Source of the DNA: CAMEON01 sp963609805
GTDB lineage: Bacteria; Bacillota; Clostridia; Oscillospirales; CAG-272
Direction: 5' to 3'
Length of the DNA: 33,693 bases
Assembly (NCBI GenBank): GCA_963609805.1
Contig: CAVDLN010000005.1
Location: 1-33,693 of the forward strand
A model generated the notes under the pieces. The model did no database searches. It was not told the origin of the DNA and saw nothing but the letters and a program-made list of their open reading frames with translations. Shown here in pieces: positions 25,149 to 32,621 of this stretch (within the stretch, counting starts at the first letter, position 1; every line of letters begins with the position of its first letter). The position numbers and the translations under genes are program-made.

Positions 25149-26516
25149 ATGAACACGCCGATTGCGGACTTCGTTCGGGAATACGCGGCGCGCAGCCCGA
25201 TCCGCCTGCATATGCCGGGCCACAAGGGGCACGAATTTCTCGGCTGCGAACCGTTGGATATCACCGAAATTCCGGGGGCGGATGAGCTGTATGCGCCGGA
25301 GGGGATTATTGCGGAAAGCGAACGCAATGCCTCTTCGCTGTTCGGAACGGGAGCCACGCTCTACTCCACGGAAGGGTCCAGTCAGTGCATACGGGCGATG
25401 GTCTATCTGGCGGCGGTCAATGCCCGCTTTATGCACGCGCAAAATCCGTATATCCTTGCCGCCCGCAATGCACACAAGACGTTCCTGTACGCACTGGCGC
25501 TGACGGACACGGATGTGCGTTGGCTGATGCCGGAAAGGACGGAATCCCTGTGCGCCTGCCGCATTACGGCAGAGCATGTTGCAAGGGCGCTGCGGGAGGC
25601 GGAGCATCCGCCGATCGCCGTGTATATAACATCGCCGGATTACCTCGGAAACATCCTGCCGGTCGGTGAGATTGCCGCCGTTTGCCATAAGGCGGGCGTG
25701 CCGCTTCTGGTTGACAATGCGCACGGCGCCTATCTGCACTTTCTCCCGGAGGACAGACATCCCATTACACTGGGGGCGGATATGTGCTGTGATTCGGCGC
25801 ACAAGACACTCCCCGCACTGACCGGCACCGCGTACCTTCATATTTCCGATGCGGCACCGCCGCTGTTTGCGTCGTGCGCCCGTGAGGCGATGTCGCTTTT
25901 CGGGTCAACCAGTCCTTCCTATCTGATGCTTGCATCGCTGGATTTGTGCAACCGGTTCCTTGCGGAAGATTTCCGCGGTATGCTCGGCGCACGGGTCGGG
26001 CAGGTCGCATCCGTCAGAGACGCACTTCGGTCGGCCGGTTGGCACGTATCGGACGGTGAGACCATGAAGCTGACAATCAGGGCTCCTGCCGGAACGACAG
26101 GAACCGAAGTGGCAGATAAATTGATGCAGGCAGGGATTGTTTGTGAGTATGCCGACCGCGATTATGTCGTTCTGATGCCGTCCGTATCCACAGAGGAGCC
26201 CCAGCTCCGCCGACTGGTTTGTGCGCTTGGCCATTGCCCCGCAAAACAAACCGTCAGCCGGGCCGATGATTGCGTGTCCGCCTGCGGCTTTCCGATTGCG
26301 CAGACGGCCATGCGGGTACGCGATGCGGTTTTCTCTCCGTCCGAGCTTATATCCGTCGGCGAGGCGGAGGGCCGTATCTGCGCCGCCCCGACGGTGAGCT
26401 GCCCGCCTGCCATTCCCATTGCCGTATCCGGCGAGGTTATTACCGCCGAGCATATTCGGATGTTCCGGTATTACGGGCTGCGGCGCATTGCGGTTGTGCG
26501 GAACGGAAACAAATGA
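25149..26516 (+). CDS. Orn/Lys/Arg decarboxylase-family PLP enzyme (short form)
   Basis: 455 residues, much shorter than the roughly 700-residue E. coli enzymes and close to the short Bacillus YaaO/SpeA type. The N-terminal RLHMPGHKGHEF motif is characteristic. Lys219 in DSAHKTLPALTG binds PLP, and LLVDNAHGAY supplies the cofactor aspartate and histidine. The C-terminal domain (about 345-455) is small. Likely product: a polyamine precursor by decarboxylation of Lys, Arg or Orn; substrate choice is not visible. The gene starts 3 bases after the scfB stop, with GGAGAAG (25135-25141 region) inside scfB as its ribosome binding site. Such genes often follow scfB in Clostridia, as I recall. Confidence 0.9.
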   Translation: MNTPIADFVREYAARSPIRLHMPGHKGHEFLGCEPLDITEIPGADELYAPEGIIAESERNASSLFGTGATLYSTEGSSQCIRAMVYLAAVNARFMHAQNPYILAARNAHKTFLYALALTDTDVRWLMPERTESLCACRITAEHVARALREAEHPPIAVYITSPDYLGNILPVGEIAAVCHKAGVPLLVDNAHGAYLHFLPEDRHPITLGADMCCDSAHKTLPALTGTAYLHISDAAPPLFASCAREAMSLFGSTSPSYLMLASLDLCNRFLAEDFRGMLGARVGQVASVRDALRSAGWHVSDGETMKLTIRAPAGTTGTEVADKLMQAGIVCEYADRDYVVLMPSVSTEEPQLRRLVCALGHCPAKQTVSRADDCVSACGFPIAQTAMRVRDAVFSPSELISVGEAEGRICAAPTVSCPPAIPIAVSGEVITAEHIRMFRYYGLRRIAVVRNGNK

Positions 26517-26541
26517 TATTACCCGCGTTATAATACGGGAA

Positions 26542-26568
26542 CCCCCCGAGGCGGTACGCCTCGGGGGG
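26542..26568. terminator. Terminator between convergent genes
   Basis: CCCCCCGAGGCG (26542-26553), loop GTA, CGCCTCGGGGGG (26557-26568): a perfect 12-bp GC stem. The T tract is weak on the plus strand (CTTCTTT), but the hairpin can serve both the decarboxylase transcript and the leftward gene. Confidence 0.85.
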
Positions 26569-26603
26569 CTTCTTTACTGTACCTGCAATTGATAGAAGCG
26601 GGA

Positions 26604-29372
26604 TCAGCCGTTCTCTTTTTCCTTCCGCTTTCCTTTGCACAGGAAGGGAAGAGCGCACAGTCCGCCGAATATCGCCGGTGAAACGGCAGAAAGTGCTGAC
26701 GAGCAGCCCGTTTTTTCGCCGTCTGTCTCCGCCTCGGACGAATTCGTTCCGGGTTCGTCGGCCGTACGGCTTTCTGTATCGTCATTGCTGCCGCTTTCGT
26801 CTGCCGATGCGGTTTCGGTCTGCGTCTCGGTTGCCGGTTCGGCAGTTGCTTCGTCCTGCACCGCGGTGGTTTCCTCTTCGGTCACGATTAACGCAAGAAG
26901 AGCCTCGGCACACGCGTTGGCACGGGATTGCGTGAGAAATTCCTTTTTCAGTGCGGACTCGCAGGCTGTGTACTCGCTGACGGATGTGTCGCCTCCCGCG
27001 GATCGATAGGTATCCATGGCATCGGTAAGGACGCTTTCGTCACAGATCGGCGTACCGTACGCCGAGATATTGCCAAGCTGCAGCATATATCCGTCAGCCG
27101 ATGTGCCGCGCAGCCGGGTGCCGATAAAGCGAAGGAACCGTCCCGCTATCGGCTGCCCGTCCTCCGGAGTGTATACCAGCTCTTTCCCGTTTTCATACTG
27201 CGGTGCGTCGGTTTCCATGGCAAGAATTGTCCATTCTTTTCCGTCGGTTGATAATTCAATGCGGTATTCCTCCGGGAAGCAGCCGTGTGTTTTAACGATT
27301 ACCTCATCAACGGCGTACGTGTCGCCGAAATCAATAATGATATACTCTGTGGAATCGGGGGAGGTGTTCTGTTTGACATTGGACGTCCATCCCTGACCGT
27401 CCACGCCGTTGTTGATGAAATCTGACGCCCAGCCCCATGAGCGGTACCCTGCTTCCGGGGTTGTGGAGGAAGGATATACCGGCTTATTCAATGCGATGTC
27501 CTCACCCGCTGTGTAGTCATACACTGTTCCGGTTTCCAAAGGGGAGTATTTCTCCGGATCCGGCAGGGAACCGTCATCGTTGTAGACCTCTATTTCGGCA
27601 AATCCCGCAAAGTCGCCGCGGCACTTCGTGATACTTACCTTAATGTAGCGGGCCTCCGCCGGTTCGGTCAGGCGCACGGAGCAGGCCGCGTCGTCGGCGG
27701 CATTCGAGACAGAGGCTGCCTGCGTGTAATTTTGCCCGTCGTCGGATACGGAGATCGTGAAGCTCTCGGGAAAACTGTCGCCGTAGGTGAACAGCGTCCC
27801 TTCCGGGTACAAATCGACGCGGTTGAACTGCATGCTGCGCCCCAAATCAATCACGATCTCGGGGGAGGCGCTGTTCTTTGAGCGCCAGCCCATGGTGGTG
27901 CCGTCGGAGAAGCGTTCTCCGTCATTCAGGTATGCCATGTAATAGCCGCCCTCTCCGAGCGACTGGGAGCAGGTAATCAGCGCGTCCGCCGCCAGATTGA
28001 CACCCGTGTCTGGCTGACCTGTTTCCGGTTTGTAGTAATCCAAGCCCTCCGGAAGAGCGAGAAGCACAGCGTCACCGGCAGCGAGATGGAGTTCCACCGT
28101 GTTGTCGGCAACGGCAACCGGCAGGTAGCTGCCGTCGCTGCGGCTGACCTCGCACAGCTCGGTTATGGCGGAGTCCAGCTTAAGATTAACGGTGGACTCT
28201 TTGGAGTAGTTGTTGTTGACAACCATCAGGTAGTTGCGTCCCGTTTCCTTGTGACGCAGGAAGGAGACGGTATACAGCTGATTCTTTTTGAGAGGCTGCG
28301 CAAAGAATGTATCCGGGATGCTCGGCTGACCCCATGTTTCACCGTTCAGATACACCTCCAGCGCATCGCATTTGGCAAGGATCGGCCCTATGGTCAGAAT
28401 CTCCTGATTGATGGTTTTGATGGTTTCGTAGTGCTCGTTAGGGACTCCGTCTGCGCTGATGATGCCGTCCTCAAAAGGCTCACTCCGGTTCACCGGCGTG
28501 AACCACGTAAAGAAGGAAAGCTGCTTGAACCCGAAGGCGAGAGCCGAATACATTTCATACCGGATTTCGGAGTCGGTCGGGCGGCGGAATGCAACAGACT
28601 GGCATACGGTCTGGATATAGGTGCCGGTCCGGACGTCGTTTTTGAGCGCCACATCGTGCACGGCACGCATATTCGAATAGAACCCGGTCCGGTCCATACT
28701 GCCTGCCGACAGGCCGAACGGATACCGGTCATAAATCAGGTAGTCCACGGGGTATCCGCCGGCGGCGCACAGGCGGCACCAGTCGTTCATCTGCGCCCGA
28801 TACAGCGTATCCGTTCCGTAGCTGCCGCTCGGAAGAAAATTCAGGTGCATATATCCGTTCGGAAATGCCTTCTTGAGGTTCAGATAGGCCTCCACGTAGT
28901 TATTGGGGTTGTAGGGCTCGTCCCGAATGTAAAAGCCGCCCAGCGAGGAGTAGTCCGTGTACCGGCTGACCTGCCTTTGAATGACTTTGTATGATTTTCC
29001 GAGGAGGCTGCTGCCGAAGTTGCCGTCTCGCAGAATAAGGTGCATGCCGTACTTTTCACAAAGTTCCAGCATCTTTTTTTGATTGGCCGCGGTTGCAAGC
29101 GTCTCCTCGCCTGCACCGAGTACCCAGTTGATGCCGGCATCCGCCATAAGCTTGTACTGCTCGTCGTTGATATAGCCCGGTGTGGGCGGCCAAAAGACGG
29201 ACAGCATGATGTTTTCGTCAAAATTTATGGTGGTACCGGCGGTTTCCGTGCTGTCGGCCGCTGCGTTCACCTGTAATGCGGGGAGTGCCGCAAAGACTGC
29301 CCCTGCCGCCATAAGAAGGGCAAGCAGGAGGGCCTGCATACGCCCGAGTCTGCATGCGATGCGCTTTTTCAT
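26604..29372 (-). CDS. Surface protein: barrel hydrolase-like domain, two discoidin modules, Gly-Cys tail
   Basis: 922 residues. GGAGGAG lies about 11 bases before the ATG at 29372. A signal peptide (about 1-38) is cut near VNA-AAD. Residues about 50-460 resemble a glycoside-hydrolase-like beta/alpha barrel (FYIRDEPYN, YLIYDRYPFG, FKQLSFFTWFTP), followed by a small beta domain. Candidate catalytic acids are in RDEP, but the family is not certain. Residues about 470-620 and 655-810 are two F5/8 (discoidin, CBM32-like) modules that commonly bind galactose- or GlcNAc-type sugars. A helical segment and a Glu/Thr/Asp linker end in TGCSS (Cys890), a hydrophobic stretch and KGKRKEK. Probably a cell-surface glycan enzyme or binder. 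It is divergent from the GH99-like gene. Confidence 0.85.
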   Translation of the reverse strand: MKKRIACRLGRMQALLLALLMAAGAVFAALPALQVNAAADSTETAGTTINFDENIMLSVFWPPTPGYINDEQYKLMADAGINWVLGAGEETLATAANQKKMLELCEKYGMHLILRDGNFGSSLLGKSYKVIQRQVSRYTDYSSLGGFYIRDEPYNPNNYVEAYLNLKKAFPNGYMHLNFLPSGSYGTDTLYRAQMNDWCRLCAAGGYPVDYLIYDRYPFGLSAGSMDRTGFYSNMRAVHDVALKNDVRTGTYIQTVCQSVAFRRPTDSEIRYEMYSALAFGFKQLSFFTWFTPVNRSEPFEDGIISADGVPNEHYETIKTINQEILTIGPILAKCDALEVYLNGETWGQPSIPDTFFAQPLKKNQLYTVSFLRHKETGRNYLMVVNNNYSKESTVNLKLDSAITELCEVSRSDGSYLPVAVADNTVELHLAAGDAVLLALPEGLDYYKPETGQPDTGVNLAADALITCSQSLGEGGYYMAYLNDGERFSDGTTMGWRSKNSASPEIVIDLGRSMQFNRVDLYPEGTLFTYGDSFPESFTISVSDDGQNYTQAASVSNAADDAACSVRLTEPAEARYIKVSITKCRGDFAGFAEIEVYNDDGSLPDPEKYSPLETGTVYDYTAGEDIALNKPVYPSSTTPEAGYRSWGWASDFINNGVDGQGWTSNVKQNTSPDSTEYIIIDFGDTYAVDEVIVKTHGCFPEEYRIELSTDGKEWTILAMETDAPQYENGKELVYTPEDGQPIAGRFLRFIGTRLRGTSADGYMLQLGNISAYGTPICDESVLTDAMDTYRSAGGDTSVSEYTACESALKKEFLTQSRANACAEALLALIVTEEETTAVQDEATAEPATETQTETASADESGSNDDTESRTADEPGTNSSEAETDGEKTGCSSALSAVSPAIFGGLCALPFLCKGKRKEKENG

Positions 29373-29453
29373 AGGTTACTTTTCTCCTCCGAACAAAAAT
29401 GTGCGGGATTTCCGCGGCGGCTGCAACGGCGCCGCACCTTACCCATTGATGCC

Positions 29454-29482
29454 ATTATACACGACTTGTTCAAAAAAGTCAA
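29454..29482 (-). promoter_or_regulatory. Promoter of the discoidin-module surface protein
   Basis: On the minus strand, TTGACT (29477-29482), 17 bases, TATAAT (29454-29459). The leader to the ATG is about 75 bases. Confidence 0.85.
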
Positions 29483-29502
29483 GGAAAAACCGATTTTTCT
29501 TG

Positions 29503-29531
29503 TTGACTTTTGCGGATAAATATGATACCAT
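29503..29531 (+). promoter_or_regulatory. Promoter of the GH99-like gene
   Basis: TTGACT (29503-29508), 17 bases, TACCAT (29526-29531). The -35 box is the mirror of the divergent one, and the 20 bases between the two -35 boxes hold AAAAA-CCGA-TTTTT (29485-29498). Confidence 0.75.
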
Positions 29532-29597
29532 GTGAGCTGTGGACGATGTCAGGGCTGACAGATACGACAGTACAACGACATAACGAAAGGATATGGA

Positions 29598-31688
29598 ATG
29601 ATTATGAAAGAGCTGAAACTGGATAAGACGGACGGTGTTTTCCACGCGGGAAACATTGACTTCGGGGACGGGGCTTTGAGCGGACGGATTATTTTTTCGG
29701 AATCCGGAAATACCTCGCTGGCAACGGTGTATGCGGACGGTATACCGATCGGCACGGCTGCTCTGTCCGGCGACGGAAAGGCACAGACCGAGGCGGTTTT
29801 CCCCATCGACAGGACAGCGGGAATCCGGGACGTTACCGTCACGCTGGACGGAAATGCACGGCTGCTGGATTTGACGTTTTCCGCCGAGCCTGCCTTCGGC
29901 GGGGCAGGGTATGTCCCGACTCCGGAGAAAAAGCTGATAGATTACGGAGCCGACGGGTGGGAAGCCGTCGATATGCTCGGCCGCAAGGTAGCCTCGGTTG
30001 AGGACGTGCGCGGCAAAAAGAAGGACAAAAAGGTAGGTATCTTTTACTGGACATGGCGGGAGTCCCATGCGCACCTGCGGCCTGTGGATGTCGTGGAAGT
30101 GCTGGAAAAATATCCTGCCGCAGAGTATCGCAAGGATCATCCGGCATGGGGGGAGCATCCTTTCCAGTGCCACTGGCATGAGCCGTTTTACGGCTTCTAC
30201 CGCAATTCGGATCCGTGGGTGATCCGTCATCATGCCGCGCTGCTTGCCGCCGCAGGCGTGGATATGATTATGTTTGACTGCACAAACGGTGCCTATTTGT
30301 GGAGAGATGCGTATGAGCCGCTGCTGCGCGGGCTGCACGAGGCGCGGGAGGACGGTATCCGCACGCCGCAGGTCGCTTTCATGCTGAATTTCGGGCCGGC
30401 GCACACAACGGAGCTGATGCTGCGGGCGCTGTATCAGAATCTGTACAAGCCCGGACTGTACTCCGATCTGTGGTTCCGGTTGGACGGGAAACCCATGGTC
30501 ATGGCATACCCGGAGTCGCTGCCGGAGAAGGGTGCCTGCGATTCGGATACCCGCATGCTCAACGAAATACGCGAATTTTTCGCTTTCCGTCCGGGTCAGC
30601 CTCTGTATGGGGGAGGCGCAACGCGGCCCGACCAGTGGGGGTGGCTTGAGGTATTCCCGCAGAACAAGTATGTTACGAGACCGGACGGCAGTTGCGAGCA
30701 GGTTACGGTAGGAGTAGGGCAGAATGCCAACGCAGAGCGAATCTGCACGCACTTCAATGATAAGAACACCTTCGGACGCAGCTACACCGGGCGGGACGGC
30801 TTTGCGCACCTGTCTGCCGATTCCTATAAGTACGGGTATAATGTGCAGGAACAGTGGGACAGGGCCATTGATCTGGACCCGGACATCGTTTTTGTTACCG
30901 GCTGGAACGAATGGATCATGGGCCAGTTCCATGAGCCGTGGCTGAAAGACAATGATTCAACCCAGCTTGCCATGGTAGACCAGTACGACCGGGAACACAG
31001 CCGGGATATTGAAATGGACAGAGACGGCTATCTGGATACATACTACCTGCAGCTTGCCCACAACATCCGCCGATTCAAGGGTGCAGCCGCGCGGCAGCCG
31101 GTTTCCGCGGAAAAAACCATAACGGTACGGGGTTCGGAGAGGCAGTGGCGTGATGTTTCGCCTGTGTACCGCAGCCCCCGCGGATTGACCATGCAGCGCG
31201 ACTGGGACGGCTTCGGCAGCTGCCATTACACCAACGACTCCGGCCGCAATGACATTGTGGAGGCCCGGGTAGCGCGGGACGGCGAGAACGTATACTTCCA
31301 TGTGACATGTGTCGCGCCCATAACGCCGCGGGAGGGGGAGGGCTGGATGACGCTCTTCCTCAATACAGACCGCCGGCAGGATACCGGCTGGGAAGGCTAT
31401 GATATGGTGATCAACCGACTGCCGGCCCCTGCCGGGCGTGCGACTGTCGAATCTTACTTGCCGACAGCCGAACACGGCAGCTTTACATGGCAGAACATCG
31501 GACGCGCGGCTCTGCATGTCAGCGGAAACAGCCTTACGATAGCACTGCCCCGGTCGCTTATGCCGTCCGGAAAGCTGAACTTCGAGTTCAAGTGGAGCGA
31601 CAATATGCAGCGTCCGACGGTTATGGACTTCTATGAAAACGGCTCTGCAGCACCCATAGGGCGGTTCAATTTCCTCTTCCGCGAGTAA
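29598..31688 (+). CDS. Cytoplasmic GH99/WbsX-like protein with C-terminal beta-sandwich
   Basis: 696 residues. AAAGGA (29586-29591) supports the ATG at 29598; an ATG two codons later is possible. No signal peptide. The N-terminal region (about 1-95) is beta-rich. The barrel (about 120-500) begins KKVGIFYWTW and has FDCTNGAYLW and TGWNEWIMGQFHEPW. The WNEW motif (Glu438 central) is typical of GH99/GH71-like and WbsX-type proteins. The C-terminal 170 residues look like a CBM9/DOMON-type sandwich (GENVYFHVTCVAPI). Likely acts on an oligosaccharide inside the cell or under the surface; the substrate is not deducible. It is followed by dTMP kinase with its own promoter. Confidence 0.86.
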   Translation: MIMKELKLDKTDGVFHAGNIDFGDGALSGRIIFSESGNTSLATVYADGIPIGTAALSGDGKAQTEAVFPIDRTAGIRDVTVTLDGNARLLDLTFSAEPAFGGAGYVPTPEKKLIDYGADGWEAVDMLGRKVASVEDVRGKKKDKKVGIFYWTWRESHAHLRPVDVVEVLEKYPAAEYRKDHPAWGEHPFQCHWHEPFYGFYRNSDPWVIRHHAALLAAAGVDMIMFDCTNGAYLWRDAYEPLLRGLHEAREDGIRTPQVAFMLNFGPAHTTELMLRALYQNLYKPGLYSDLWFRLDGKPMVMAYPESLPEKGACDSDTRMLNEIREFFAFRPGQPLYGGGATRPDQWGWLEVFPQNKYVTRPDGSCEQVTVGVGQNANAERICTHFNDKNTFGRSYTGRDGFAHLSADSYKYGYNVQEQWDRAIDLDPDIVFVTGWNEWIMGQFHEPWLKDNDSTQLAMVDQYDREHSRDIEMDRDGYLDTYYLQLAHNIRRFKGAAARQPVSAEKTITVRGSERQWRDVSPVYRSPRGLTMQRDWDGFGSCHYTNDSGRNDIVEARVARDGENVYFHVTCVAPITPREGEGWMTLFLNTDRRQDTGWEGYDMVINRLPAPAGRATVESYLPTAEHGSFTWQNIGRAALHVSGNSLTIALPRSLMPSGKLNFEFKWSDNMQRPTVMDFYENGSAAPIGRFNFLFRE

Positions 31689-31739
31689 GGCGGCAAAGGC
31701 GGCACAACAGGGTGCAAACGTCAAAGACTACAAAAAATC

Positions 31740-31768
31740 TTGACAACCGCTGTCGGCTGTGGTATAAT
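31740..31768 (+). promoter_or_regulatory. Consensus promoter of the dTMP kinase gene
   Basis: TTGACA (31740-31745), 17 bases, TATAAT (31763-31768). The leader of about 76 bases is GC-rich with short complementary segments (GGGGA near 31793, TCCCC near 31816), which could fold. Confidence 0.9.
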
Positions 31769-31850
31769 ACGTCCATGCTTTCCGGGTAGGGTGGGGATTG
31801 CCTTCGGCTGCCTCTTCCCCGGCATTCGGATGAAAAGGAGTATGTGTCCA

Positions 31851-32531
31851 ATGAGCAATGCCGCTGAATGCCGTGCGGAATACCGGCCGCTGTTCCTCGT
31901 CTTTGACGGCATGGACGGTTCCGGGAAAACCACACAGCTGAATATGCTTGCGGATCGCCTGCGTCGGGAGGGTGTTCCCGTTGCCGTGACGGCGGAGCCG
32001 ACTTCCTCTGCCGACGGGAAACGTCTCCGTCAGGCCCTTTCGGGTGCCGTTCCGATGGGAACGGAGGAAATGGCGGCGTTGTTCCTGCTGGATCGGATCG
32101 GTCATAACGTATCCCCGGACGGCATTGAGGCTAATCTGCGCGCGGGGATTACCGTGCTTTGCGACAGGTACTATTACTCATCCGCTGCGTATCAAGGCGG
32201 AGATGATCCTGCGCGCATGGCGTGGGTCTGCCGCATGAACAAGGATTGTCCTTCCGTCCGACGCCCGGATGCGTGCTTCCTTTTTGATTTGAGCCCGGAG
32301 GCGGCTATGCGCCGCATCGCACAGCGCAGCGTGCAGAGCCGGGGACAGACGGCAGCGGAAATATATGAGACGCTTGAACAGCAGACGCGCATTCGCGACC
32401 GGTTTGGCCGCATGCGCGAGATGTTTGACGGGCAGGACCGTATTTTGACGGTGGATGCGTCCTGCACCCGCGAGGAGATCGCGGAGCGTGTGTACGGCCT
32501 GTGGCGCGGGATAGCCGCCGGGAACAATTGA
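31851..32531 (+). CDS. tmk: Thymidylate kinase (dTMP kinase)
   Basis: 226 residues from 31851, chosen because AAAAGGAG (31833-31840) is 10 bases away; an ATG at 31842 would be only 1 base from it. The P-loop is GMDGSGKT (20-27). TAEPTSS matches the EPT block that holds dTMP, CDRYYYSSAAYQGG is the DRY motif, and RSVQSRGQ lies in the LID region. Reaction: dTMP + ATP to dTDP + ADP, essential for DNA synthesis. The DRYYYSSAAYQ form is common in the divergent tmk-like group, so deoxynucleotide range could differ. It has its own promoter and sits among glycan genes with no obvious functional link. Confidence 0.88.
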   Translation: MSNAAECRAEYRPLFLVFDGMDGSGKTTQLNMLADRLRREGVPVAVTAEPTSSADGKRLRQALSGAVPMGTEEMAALFLLDRIGHNVSPDGIEANLRAGITVLCDRYYYSSAAYQGGDDPARMAWVCRMNKDCPSVRRPDACFLFDLSPEAAMRRIAQRSVQSRGQTAAEIYETLEQQTRIRDRFGRMREMFDGQDRILTVDASCTREEIAERVYGLWRGIAAGNN

Positions 32532-32543
32532 TTTCGCTCCCTT

Positions 32544-32572
32544 TTGCCGGTTTTCGGCCGGAGAAATATACA
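32544..32572 (+). promoter_or_regulatory. Probable promoter of the GH27 gene
   Basis: TTGCCG (32544-32549), 17 bases, TATACA (32567-32572). It is weaker than the others in this window. No strong terminator separates it from tmk. Confidence 0.55.
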
Positions 32573-32621
32573 GTAAGCGGTCAAATCCAACAAATTAAAA
32601 TTCAACAAGGAGAATTTAGCT

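Noticed and set aside
26604..29372. Assignment of the barrel protein to a specific glycoside hydrolase family
   Set aside because: Barrel-like segments are visible, but I could not match catalytic residues to a named family with confidence.
32586..32612. Second Crp/Fnr site upstream of the GH27 gene (TTCAACAA half)
   Set aside because: Only one half-site matches; the other half TGTTGA is missing.
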